In this document: positions 1 through 7,083 of the stretch, one piece after another | Layout of the letters: each line of letters starts with the position of its first letter | How positions within the stretch are numbered: the first letter of the stretch is position 1 | Source of the DNA: UBA5069 sp963773745 | GTDB taxonomy: Bacteria; Chloroflexota; Anaerolineae; Caldilineales; Caldilineaceae | Assembly (NCBI GenBank): GCA_963773745.1 | Contig: CAVZCL010000001.1 | Location: 186,001-250,000 of the forward strand | Direction of reading: 5' to 3' | Length of the DNA: 64,000 bases | The notes under the pieces: model-generated | What the model saw: the letters and a program-made list of their open reading frames with translations, nothing else | Databases searched by the model: none | What the model was told of the DNA's origin: nothing | Position numbers and translations under genes: made by a program

Positions 1-165
1 ACGCGTCGCAACGCCATCCACATGCACCGTGCACGATCCGCAAATGCCGGCGCCGCAGCCATACTTGGTGCCGGTCATGCCCAGTTCGTCACGCAGCACC
101 CAAAGCAGCAGCGCGGATGGGTCGTCGCCAACCTCGCGTTCCGTGCCGTTAATCATTAGTTGCAT
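1..165 (-). CDS. Molybdenum hydroxylase (2Fe-2S) subunit, N-terminal part
   Basis: This is the first 55 codons of a small 2Fe-2S ferredoxin subunit; the rest lies beyond the window edge. The reading frame starts at ATG 165 and runs leftwards. Residues 34-46 read KYGCGAGICGSCT, the plant-type 2Fe-2S cysteine motif (C37, C42, C45) found in the small subunit of xanthine dehydrogenase, CO dehydrogenase and isoquinoline 1-oxidoreductase. The N-terminal MQLMINGTEREV is also typical of these subunits. In the family it passes electrons from the molybdopterin subunit to an acceptor. The partner molybdopterin subunit is not visible here, so the substrate cannot be named. Family assignment is firm; the specific enzyme is unknown. 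Confidence 0.9.
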   Translation of the reverse strand, partial: MQLMINGTEREVGDDPSALLLWVLRDELGMTGTKYGCGAGICGSCTVHVDGVATR

Positions 166-345
166 AGGTCACTGATCTCCAGTTCTGCAGGGGGCTGTGG
201 TCTACATGCGAGGTCAAACGCCCCGCTTCGTATTTTACAAAGTATGTACAAAGTATTGATGAGAGTCTACATGCCGCCGCGTCTGGCTGCCGTAGTGCGC
301 ACTCCCATCAAGAGCGCCGTGGATGCGCAGAGGGTAAGTCTGCTA

Positions 346-486
346 CGTGGTGCGTCTCGCAAGTCCCCGGCGCGTTCCGTAGCGGCGGCTTCAGCCGCCG
401 TTCTCGAGGGCAGCGGCGCGGTCTCCACCTACGGCAGCTGAAGCAGCCGCTACGGAACGCGCCGGGGACTTGCGAGACGCACCACG
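346..486. repeat. REP-doublet long hairpin, copy 1
   Basis: The left arm starts at 346 and the right arm ends at 486, and they are reverse complements over about 53 bases. The inner part of each arm carries a REP-like unit (GCGGCGGCTTCAGCCGCCG on the left; its GCTGCTTCAGCTGC variant on the right) which by itself folds into a stem with a TTCA loop. The outer 30 bases of each arm (around CGTGGTGCGTCTCGC) are private to this copy. Related cores occur at 6272, 23737 and 35050. Confidence 0.9.
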
Positions 487-496
487 ACGGCAAAAT

Positions 497-552
497 TGAT
501 AACTGAGTATTGACGACTGGCGCGCAGCCCAATCGTCAATACTCAGTTATCA
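497..552. repeat. 19-bp inverted repeat beside REP doublet
   Basis: TGATAACTGAGTATTGACG at 497-515 is matched by its exact reverse complement at 534-552. It is AT-richer than its surroundings and sits between the REP doublet ending at 486 and the stop of sufE at 570, so on the minus strand it lies just after sufE and could act as a transcript end. There is no T run. Confidence 0.8.
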
Positions 553-569
553 GTCACTTTTTCTGGAAT

Positions 570-1028
570 TCAACCGTTCAGGGCCGCGACTTGCCGCTTG
601 ATGTAGACCATGAGCGCGTGCAGGCCGCGCAGACGCTGCGGCGAGATGGCCTCATGCAGCCCCAGCAGCATGTAAATGTCCTCCGGCGTGTGCGCAATTT
701 CCTCTGGTGCCGCACCGTTGAGCCCGCTCGCCAGAATGGAGCCATAGCCACGCACGGTGGGTGCCTCAAGCGGGATGTCGAGATAGAGCTGCACCTGCCC
801 CGCCTCCAGCTCGCTGTGCAGGAAGACGGGCGACTGGCACTCGTGCACCTGCTCCATGGAGTCGCGCGCGGCATGCAGCCTTTCCGGCAACGCGGGCAGC
901 TCCATTGCAAACTCCAGCAGATACTCGAGGCGCTCGCGCGGCTCAACCTCCTGGAAGTCACGGATGATTGTTTGCAACGCGGGCGGGCATGCGGCCACGC
1001 GTTCTTCCACTGTTGCGTCTTCGGTCAT
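570..1028 (-). CDS. sufE: SufE family cysteine desulfuration protein
   Basis: A 152-residue protein of normal SufE length. SufE accepts sulfur from the cysteine desulfurase SufS and hands it to the SufBCD scaffold for iron-sulfur cluster assembly in the cytoplasm. The signature ECQSPVFL around residues 63-70 contains the expected acceptor cysteine (C64). N-terminal IIRDFQEVEPRERLEYLLEF and the C-terminal helix GLHEAISPQRLRGL fit the family. It starts at ATG 1028. It lies downstream of an oxoacid:ferredoxin oxidoreductase operon and upstream of a 2Fe-2S protein gene, so an iron-sulfur supply role for the neighbours is a reasonable inference. No SufS is visible in the window. Confidence 0.9.
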   Translation of the reverse strand: MTEDATVEERVAACPPALQTIIRDFQEVEPRERLEYLLEFAMELPALPERLHAARDSMEQVHECQSPVFLHSELEAGQVQLYLDIPLEAPTVRGYGSILASGLNGAAPEEIAHTPEDIYMLLGLHEAISPQRLRGLHALMVYIKRQVAALNG

Positions 1029-1139
1029 AAAGCTTCTTCCACTTGACTATGGGATTCCAGTGCGGCGGGATGCGGGCGCGATAAAGTGAGGCCATCCTAG
1101 CGGAGGGTAGTCAGCACGTCAAGCGAGAGGTAGGGAGGG

Positions 1140-1175
1140 CGAAGCGAGGCTTCCAAAATCGGAAGCCTCGCTTCG
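1140..1175. repeat. GAAGCGAGGCTTCC hairpin family, copy 1
   Basis: GAAGCGAGGCTTCC at 1141-1154 pairs with GGAAGCCTCGCTTC at 1161-1174 around a six-base loop. It lies between the oxidoreductase gamma gene and sufE. Four relatives occur at 6224, 42616, 45144 and 58861. No T run follows on either strand, so it is a dispersed hairpin rather than a classical terminator. Confidence 0.9.
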
Positions 1176-1205
1176 CCGCTTGCAAGTCACCCCCGGAGGC
1201 GTGAC

Positions 1206-1745
1206 CTACAACTTGCCAAATTGCGCGCCTTCGTGCAATGCAGCGAGGTTGCCTTCGTGCAGCGCCTTGTGGCGCTCCGGCAGGTGCTGCGTCAGCGCTC
1301 GGGCAATGGCCTCAATCGCCACCACGGGCGTGGCCGCGCAGAGCGCACCCAGCATGGCCATGTTGACCAGGCGCACGTCGCCCAGGCGCATTGCAATCTC
1401 GTTGGCAGGCATGGCAATGCAGCGAATGTCGTCGCGCTGCGCCGGGCGCGCCACCAGTGCCGTGTCCCACACGATCAACCCGCCGGAGCGCACCGCAGCT
1501 TCGTACTTGTTTGCCGAGGGCAAGTTCATTGCCACCACACAATCGGGCGACTGCACCAGCGGCGAGCCAATTGTCTCATCGCCCACAACCACGGTGCAGT
1601 GCGCCGTGCCGCCGCGCATCTCCGGGCCGTAGGAGGGAATCCACGTGACCTCCAGCCCCGATTCCATCGCCGCGTAGGCAAGAATTTGCCCTGCAAAGAG
1701 TGCACCCTGTCCGCCAAAACCCGAAAAGATGATTGACGTTTCCAT
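1206..1745 (-). CDS. 2-oxoacid:ferredoxin oxidoreductase gamma subunit
   Basis: A 179-residue protein if started at ATG 1745 (METSIIFSGFGGQG). The GFGGQG motif at residues 9-14 and the PSYGPEMRGGTAHC segment are diagnostic for the gamma subunit of pyruvate/2-oxoisovalerate/2-oxoglutarate:ferredoxin oxidoreductases. These enzymes decarboxylate a 2-oxoacid with CoA to an acyl-CoA and reduce ferredoxin. A start further upstream at 1799 is possible, but it adds an N-terminus not expected in the family. It follows the beta gene at 1859 on the same strand, completing a delta-alpha-beta-gamma order. The substrate (oxoisovalerate-type or oxoglutarate-type) cannot be decided from this subunit. Confidence 0.93.
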   Translation of the reverse strand: METSIIFSGFGGQGALFAGQILAYAAMESGLEVTWIPSYGPEMRGGTAHCTVVVGDETIGSPLVQSPDCVVAMNLPSANKYEAAVRSGGLIVWDTALVARPAQRDDIRCIAMPANEIAMRLGDVRLVNMAMLGALCAATPVVAIEAIARALTQHLPERHKALHEGNLAALHEGAQFGKL

Positions 1746-1858
1746 GTGTCTGCAGCTCTCGTTTGGGGATAACCAGGCTGGGATGCCGCGCTCAGCCACT
1801 GTCTTCAGCCACTGTCTATCGTGATACCGTTATGGCGTGAAACCGTTATGGAGCGCCT

Positions 1859-2683
1859 TCACTTGAGTTGCGGATGCATCTTGAAGTCACCCAGTGGGTA
1901 CTCGAGCGCCACGCAATCGCGCACATGCGCGAGCGCGTCCACGGGGCTCATCCGCCAATTTGTGGGGCAGCTGCTGAGAATCTCGACAATCGCGAGGCCC
2001 AGCCCAAGCGTTTGCGCCTCAAAGGCGGTGCGAATGGCCTTCCGCGTACGGCGAATCTCGGCGGGCGAGTGGGTGGAGCGGCGCACTGCGTAGGCCACGC
2101 CCGGCGCTATGGCCAGCATCTCCGTCAGGTGCAGCGGGTTGCCGTGCAAGGCTGGCGTGCGCCCTTGCGGTGAAGAGGTCGTCACCTGCATGTTTAGCGT
2201 GGTGGGCGCAAGCTGGCCGCCCGTCATGCCATAGACGGTGTTGTTGACAAAGAAGACGGTGATCTGTTCGCCCCGCGCCGCCGCATGCAGAATCTCGTTG
2301 CCGCCGATCGACGCCAGGTCGCCGTCGCCCTGGTAGGTGAAGACAACCCGATCGGGCAGCGCCCGCTTGATGCCGGTCGCCATGGCAGGTGCGCGCCCGT
2401 GCGCCGCCTCGCAGCCATCCATGTTGAAGTACTTGTAGGCGAAGACGGCGCAGCCGACCGGTGCGACCATGATGGTGTGCTCGCGCAGCCCCAGTTCGTC
2501 AATCACCTCGGCAATCAGCCGGTGGATGACGCCGTGCATGCACCCGGGACAATAGCTTGTGGGCGCGTCGCGCAGGCTTTCGGGGCGGCTGTATACGCAA
2601 TCCCACGGCAGCTCGCCGTTCTGCGCCTCAAGAGCAACAGCCGCTCCATTTGTCAGCGGCAATGGCTGGACGGTGGTCTTCAT
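1859..2683 (-). CDS. 2-oxoacid:ferredoxin oxidoreductase beta subunit (TPP-binding)
   Basis: A 274-residue thiamine-diphosphate subunit. CPGC at residues 45-48 and the TPP/Mg motif GDGD at 119-122, followed by VNN near 146-148, are clear. The separate beta chain with a CPGC motif belongs to the VOR/KOR-type four-subunit enzymes. It starts at ATG 2683 and lies between the alpha and gamma genes in one minus-strand operon. It supplies the cofactor centre that decarboxylates the 2-oxoacid; electrons leave through the ferredoxin-like delta subunit. The coding frame is intact. Confidence 0.95.
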   Translation of the reverse strand: MKTTVQPLPLTNGAAVALEAQNGELPWDCVYSRPESLRDAPTSYCPGCMHGVIHRLIAEVIDELGLREHTIMVAPVGCAVFAYKYFNMDGCEAAHGRAPAMATGIKRALPDRVVFTYQGDGDLASIGGNEILHAAARGEQITVFFVNNTVYGMTGGQLAPTTLNMQVTTSSPQGRTPALHGNPLHLTEMLAIAPGVAYAVRRSTHSPAEIRRTRKAIRTAFEAQTLGLGLAIVEILSSCPTNWRMSPVDALAHVRDCVALEYPLGDFKMHPQLK

Positions 2684-2771
2684 GAGTCTATTCCTGCCCT
2701 TGCTTTACCCTCGCATGCTTGCGCACAGAGCGCCCTTGCGTTGAAAATGCCGGCATCACGCAAGACTGCGT

Positions 2772-3870
2772 TTAGTCGGCCACGACATCGAGGTTATGGC
2801 AGCGTGCGGGCCGCTTGGTGTGCACACGGCGCAGATAGGAGAGTTCGCCCACAATTTCGTCGGGCATGGGAATCATCCCGCCCATGCGCCCGCGGAAGTG
2901 CACGGGTGCGCGCTCCGACACGCAGCGCCGCACATCCTCGGCCATTTGCCCGGCGTTCATCTCCACCACCAGCACGCTGATCACCTGGCGGCTGAGGGCA
3001 CGCAGCGCCTCCTCGGGAAAGGGCCAGAGCGTAATCGGGCGGAAGAGCCCGGCGCGGATGCCCATACTGCCGCGCCGTGCGCACGGCGCTGCGCGCAATG
3101 CGCGCCACCGTGCCAAAGGCCACCACGAGTATTTCGGCGTCATCCGTCAAGTATTCTTCGTAGCGCACTTCGGCCTGCGCAATGCGGGCCAGCTTCTCCT
3201 GCAGCCGCACATTCACCTCTTCCAGCGCTTCGGGCGCAAGCTGGAGCGACGAGATCTCGCGCGCCTCGCGCCCACGCGCGCCGGTAAGCGCCCATTCCGG
3301 CGCCGGTGGGGGATCGTTGCACATGGCCGGCAACTGCACCGGCTCCATCATCTGCCCCAGCGCGCCGTCAGCAGCCAGCATCACAATGGTGCGATAGCGC
3401 ATAGCCAGATCAAAGCTGCTGTAGGTCAGGTCGACCGCCTCCTGAATCGTAGCTGGGGCGAAGACGAGCATGTGGTAGTCGCCATGGCCTGCCGAGCGCG
3501 TAATCTGAAAGTAATCGGACTGGCCGGGCTGAATGTTGCCCAGTCCCGGGCCGCCGCGCATCATGTCCACCACCACGCAGGGCACCTCGCTGGCTGCAAT
3601 GTAGCTCAGTCCCTCCTGCATGAGGCTGATGCCGGGCGACGATGACGACGACATCGCGCGGATGCCCGTACAGGCCGCGCCGTAGACCATGTTGATGGCT
3701 GCGATCTCGCTCTCCGCCTGCACAAAAACGCGCCCGAGTTCCGGCATGCGGCGCGCCATGTACTCAAGCAACTCCGTCTGCGGCGTAATTGGGTAGCCAA
3801 AGTAGGCATCCACACCTGCGCGGATTGCCGCTTCGGCGATGGCCTCATTACCCTTCCAGAGTTCGCGCAT
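2772..3870 (-). CDS. 2-oxoacid:ferredoxin oxidoreductase alpha subunit, frame-shifted
   Basis: About 365 codons from ATG 3870 (MRELWKGNEAIAEAA). The N-terminal pyrimidine-binding domain, with YFGYPITPQTELLEY and the SSSSPGISLMQEG loop, is typical of VorB/KorA alpha subunits. Homology runs in one frame down to about 3065 (VRTAR), then continues in another as GIRAGLFRPITLWPFPEEAL through NAGQMAEDVRR to the stop at 2772. A single extra base near 3062-3068 explains this. The ending (RRVHTKRPARCHNLDVVAD) is as expected, so the whole gene is present. Either the consensus carries an error or the enzyme is inactive; an error is more likely, given many similar shifts in the window. Confidence 0.88.
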
Positions 3871-3874
3871 GCGT

Positions 3875-4145
3875 CTACTCCTGACGTGCGGACAATCCGG
3901 GCAGCGGCGTGCAGCGCGCCGCCCGCTTTTGGTTCTCGCAGAACCGTGAAGACCGAATCGGGGCAGACGAGCGCGCAGAGCGCACAGCCGGTGCATGCGC
4001 CCTGCGCATCCATCAGCGTTGCAAAGTGATAGCCCTGCGCGTTGATTTCGTGGGAGAGTGCGAGCACCCGCTGCGGGCAGGTGTCAATGCAAAGGGCGCA
4101 CCCTTTGCAGCGTTGGCTCGCTATGTGGACTGTTCCATGTACCAT
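3875..4145 (-). CDS. 2-oxoacid:ferredoxin oxidoreductase delta subunit (2x 4Fe-4S)
   Basis: Starts at ATG 4145, preceded by an AGGTG ribosome binding site. Two 4Fe-4S cluster motifs are visible: CKGCALCIDTCP near residues 13-24 and CTGCALCALVCP near 51-62. This is the usual small ferredoxin-like subunit that transfers electrons to ferredoxin. The frame stays open far into the alpha gene (to 3606), but the product then becomes alpha sequence in the wrong frame. A TAG at 3877-3875, just before the alpha start and in the frame reached by a one-base shift, is the likely true stop. So a one-base indel near 3880-3930 is inferred, and the exact C-terminus is uncertain. Confidence 0.85.
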
Positions 4146-4531
4146 CAATGCACCTCGCAGACCGGAACGGGAGATGCTGGACGTATTCGCGGTGGTGGCG
4201 AGTCGGGGGAAAAACAACGCCTCGCCGGCAGCGGCGCATCAAGTGAGAATGCGCGGCGCGCTGCAGAGAGGCAGTGGGCGAGCGCATCATCGTTGATGCA
4301 CAAGGGAGTAGGGCGACTCGCAGCGATGAACAACCAACAAGCCACCTTGACTCATTATCGCACACATTGTGCCAATGCGCGCGGTACATTTGTCCCATCT
4401 TTGGAGGGACGCCCGTGCTCTTGCAGTCTGCTCGAGGCGCCGACCGCCACAGGCACCAATGCCGCCAACCGGCGCGTGCGGTATAATCGGGATGTGGGCG
4501 GCCCAGCCCCGCCTTTGCCCTTCCCCGTCCT
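4146..4531. other. Divergent intergenic region
   Basis: This region separates the minus-strand oxidoreductase operon from the plus-strand acetyltransferase gene. A TATAAT hexamer at 4482-4487 could be the -10 box for the acetyltransferase, but no good -35 sits 16-18 bases upstream. I see no convincing gene, and no strong promoter for the minus strand. Confidence 0.4.
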
Positions 4532-5101
4532 ATGTCTGGAGCAACGCACACAACCATGATTCTGCCGGTTTACATCACCTTCCACCTCATCGAGCACCAC
4601 CGCCTCTCCCCAGGCGAGCGCCGAGCCATTCTGGAACTCTGCAACCGCGCGTACGGCGAACCCTTCGATGCCTTCATCGCCTCCTACACGCGCTGTACAC
4701 ACGTGCTCATGTATGCCCGCGACAAACTGGCCGCACACGCCTGCTGGGAGGAGCGCCTGCTGGAGCAGGAGGGCCACGCCCCGCTGCGCACGGCCTATGT
4801 GGAAGCGGTGGCAACCGAGCCGACCCTGCAGCGACAAGGCTACGGCAGCGCCGTGATGGGGGTGGTGGCGCAACAGATGTGGGACTATGACCTGGGCTGT
4901 CTCTGCGCTGCCGTACCCGAAGTCTACGCGCGCATTGGCTGGGAGAGATGGCGTGGCCCTACATTTATCCGCGAAGCGTCCGGCCTCGTTGCCACGCCCG
5001 ATGAACCGGTCATGATCCTGCGCACCGGCCGCACACCGGCGTGGGTGGATTGCGCCGCACCGCTGATTGCACCTTGGCGCGACGCCCCGGAACAGTGGTA
5101 G
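4532..5101 (+). CDS. GNAT acetyltransferase, aminoglycoside 2'-N-acetyltransferase-like
   Basis: A 189-residue GNAT protein. YVEAVATEPTLQRQGYGSAV (residues 89-108) carries the acetyl-CoA pyrophosphate loop. The segment YARIGWERWRGPTFI, then TPDEPVMIL and a C-terminal WRDAPEQW, lines up by eye with mycobacterial AAC(2')-Ic (YASRGWLPWHGPTSV, TPDDDG, WRAGDVW). In that family the enzyme acetylates the 2'-amino group of aminoglycosides, or possibly another amine in the cell. The alternative start at 4556 gives MILPVYITF. It is alone on its strand, with no mobile element beside it, so it looks like a resident gene. Fold certain; substrate inferred. Confidence 0.82.
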   Translation: MSGATHTTMILPVYITFHLIEHHRLSPGERRAILELCNRAYGEPFDAFIASYTRCTHVLMYARDKLAAHACWEERLLEQEGHAPLRTAYVEAVATEPTLQRQGYGSAVMGVVAQQMWDYDLGCLCAAVPEVYARIGWERWRGPTFIREASGLVATPDEPVMILRTGRTPAWVDCAAPLIAPWRDAPEQW

Positions 5102-5170
5102 CAAGGCAGGATATCTCCGCTTCTGGCTCGCACTGCACAGAATGCACAGTATGCACAGGAGAGAATCAGC

Positions 5171-6196
5171 ATGGCGGCAACTTCTCCCGCAGCGACTCTC
5201 GTTCTCAACTGGTTGCTGGCGCGCGATGAACCGGCCGTGCGCGCAGTGGTCCTCCGCGACCTGCTGGGCGCACCGGCGGACGACCCCGACTACCGCGCGG
5301 CCTGCGCCGAACGGCTCACAGTCGGGCCGGTCGCCGACACACTCGCCGCCATGCACCCGGAAGGCTACTGGGAGAGCGGCGACAAGAGCTACAGCCCCAA
5401 ATACAAGGCAACCTTCTGGTCACTCATCCTGCTGGCGCAATTGGGAGTCACCATTCATGACGACCCGCGCATTGCGCGCGCCTGCAGCCGTCTCGTTGAC
5501 CAGAGCATCTCGCCCCACGGGCAAATCGGATACAACAATCAACCCGGCGGCACAATGGACTGCCTGCAGGGCAACATCTGCCGCGTGCTCCTGCAAATGG
5601 GCGTTCGGGATGCGCGCCTGGACCGTGCTGTGGAGTGGATGGCGCGCTCCGTAACGGGCGAAGGTATCGCGCCTGCCCACGAGCGCACAAACCCCATGCG
5701 CTACCAGCCCTACAAGTGCGGTCCCAACTTCGCATGCAAGGCCAACAATGGCCTGCCCTGCGCGTGGGGTGCAACCAAGGTGCTGCTGGCGCTGGCGGCG
5801 CTGCCCGCAAACCAGCGCACGCCCCAGGTGGAAGCCGCCATTGTGCAGGGCGTTGGCTTCGCGCTGGGGGTTGAGCCAACAACAGCGGCGTGGCCAACCC
5901 ACGACGGCGGCGCACCGGACGCACGCTGGTGGAAATTCGGCTTCCCCGTCTTCTATACCACCGACTTGTTGCAACTGGCCGATGCGCTGACTGGCTTCGG
6001 ATACGGCGGCAACCCGCGACTGGCCGCAACGCTTGATCTGATTCGCTCCAAACGCGACGCTTCGGGCCGCTGGCCGCTCGAATACAGCTATGGCAGCAAG
6101 ACATGGGGACGCTACGGCCGCGTCGGTTCCCCCAGCAAGTGGGTCACGCTGCGGGCGCTGCGCGTGTTGCGGCGGGTGGAAGAACCGCTTGCCTGA
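5171..6196 (+). CDS. Alpha/alpha-toroid (squalene-cyclase-like fold) protein
   Basis: A 341-residue cytoplasmic protein with a good AGGAGA ribosome binding site before ATG 5171. Helical repeats with motifs such as GYWESGDKSYSPKY, GGTMDCLQGNICRVL and PLEYSYG resemble the prenyltransferase/squalene cyclase-like alpha/alpha toroid found in many uncharacterised bacterial proteins. I see no DxDD or other cyclase catalytic motif. Several Cys (CLQGNIC, YKCGPNFACKANNGLPC) cluster in the middle and might bind a metal. There is no signal peptide. It follows the acetyltransferase by 69 bases and may be co-transcribed. Function unknown. Confidence 0.75.
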   Translation: MAATSPAATLVLNWLLARDEPAVRAVVLRDLLGAPADDPDYRAACAERLTVGPVADTLAAMHPEGYWESGDKSYSPKYKATFWSLILLAQLGVTIHDDPRIARACSRLVDQSISPHGQIGYNNQPGGTMDCLQGNICRVLLQMGVRDARLDRAVEWMARSVTGEGIAPAHERTNPMRYQPYKCGPNFACKANNGLPCAWGATKVLLALAALPANQRTPQVEAAIVQGVGFALGVEPTTAAWPTHDGGAPDARWWKFGFPVFYTTDLLQLADALTGFGYGGNPRLAATLDLIRSKRDASGRWPLEYSYGSKTWGRYGRVGSPSKWVTLRALRVLRRVEEPLA

Positions 6197-6223
6197 GCGA
6201 CCTGCGCCACTGCTGCCCACACC

Positions 6224-6257
6224 GAAGCGAGGCTTCTGATTCTGGAAGCCTCGCTTC
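6224..6257. repeat. GAAGCGAGGCTTCC hairpin family, copy 2
   Basis: GAAGCGAGGCTTC at 6224-6236 pairs with GAAGCCTCGCTTC at 6245-6257. It sits 28 bases after the toroid gene stop and directly before the long REP-doublet hairpin. Confidence 0.9.
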
Positions 6258-6271
6258 ATCATCCGCGCCCA

Positions 6272-6443
6272 GCGGCCAGTGTCGTGCATCCGCGAAATGC
6301 GCGCAGTGGTTCGTAGCGGCTGCTTCAGCTGCCGTTCTTCCCAAGCGCGTCTCTTCCCAATCACGTCGCGTCCTCGAGAACGGCAGCTGAAGCAGCCGCT
6401 ACGAACCACTGCGCGCATTTCGCAGATGCACGACACTGGCCGC
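6272..6443. repeat. REP-doublet long hairpin, copy 2
   Basis: Arms 6272-6338 and 6377-6443 are reverse complements over 67 bases with one mismatch, around a 38-base centre. The inner part is the shared REP unit (GTAGCGGCTGCTTCAGC). The outer 35 bases or so, starting GCGGCCAGTG, are unique to this copy yet perfectly mirrored. It lies between the toroid gene and the promoter of the GbsR-type regulator. Confidence 0.95.
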
Positions 6444-6514
6444 CGCGCGTGCGCAGCGCTTGCGCACGAACCCCCGCCAAAGCGAAGGCCTCTCAAAGAT
6501 CGCAGTGTTCACTC

Positions 6515-6543
6515 TTGACTAAACGTTCAGAATCCGGTATACT
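6515..6543 (+). promoter_or_regulatory. Sigma-70 type promoter for the regulator-exporter operon
   Basis: TTGACT (6515-6520) and TATACT (6538-6543) are separated by exactly 17 bases. Predicted transcription starts near 6550, about 36 bases before the TTG start at 6586. The spacer AAACGTTCAGAATCCGG may hold an operator for autoregulation, but no clear dyad is seen. Confidence 0.75.
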
Positions 6544-6585
6544 TTCGTGGTCGCCGTCGCTATCTCATAGAAGCGGAGCCATCTC

Positions 6586-7083
6586 TTGCACGCAGAAGAC
6601 CAATTTATCGAAGACATGGGCCTCTACTTTGAGGCGCAGGGCGTGCCGCGCATGGCCGGGCGCATTCTCGCCTGGCTGCTGATCTGCGAACCCGCCGAGC
6701 AGACCATGCCCGAAATCGGCGAGCGTCTTGGCGCCAGCAAGGGCTCAGTGAGCACCATGGCGCGCATACTCATCCAATCCGAATTGGTGGAGCGCATATC
6801 GCGCCGCGGCGTGCGCGCCGACTTTTACCGCATTGCTCCCAACTTTGGCGACAAGGTGATGGGCTCCGCGGTCAAAAAGTTCACAGCGATGCGCCAGATC
6901 ACCGAGCAGGGGCTTGCGCTGCTGAGTGACGCCGCGCCTCAGCGCAAGTCTCGTCTGCAGAACTTGCACAACGTCTACCGCTTTCTCGAAGAGCGCTTTC
7001 CCAACATGCTGGCAGAGTGGCATACGGAGCAGAGCGCCGGCCGATCCACCATTGCGACAATACCGCCGCAGGAGACCCAATGA
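6586..7083 (+). CDS. GbsR/MarR-type winged-helix transcriptional regulator
   Basis: A 165-residue regulator starting at TTG 6586. The N-terminal EDQFIEDMGLYFEAQGVPRMAGRILAWLLI and the helix-turn-helix IGERLGASKGSVSTMARIL are typical of the GbsR branch of the MarR superfamily. The C-terminal helix LQNLHNVYRFLEERFP would help dimerise. Its stop overlaps the start of the ABC ATPase gene (ATGA at 7080), so it is translationally coupled to the exporter it presumably controls, under the strong promoter at 6515. The inducer is unknown. Confidence 0.88.
   Translation: MHAEDQFIEDMGLYFEAQGVPRMAGRILAWLLICEPAEQTMPEIGERLGASKGSVSTMARILIQSELVERISRRGVRADFYRIAPNFGDKVMGSAVKKFTAMRQITEQGLALLSDAAPQRKSRLQNLHNVYRFLEERFPNMLAEWHTEQSAGRSTIATIPPQETQ

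Noticed and set aside
346..486. Rho-independent terminator
   Set aside because: The stem is far too long and no T run follows; the shared REP core at four sites fits a dispersed repeat better.
4084..4557. 157-codon minus-strand frame upstream of the ferredoxin gene
   Set aside because: It overlaps the ferredoxin gene in another frame and has no recognisable features.
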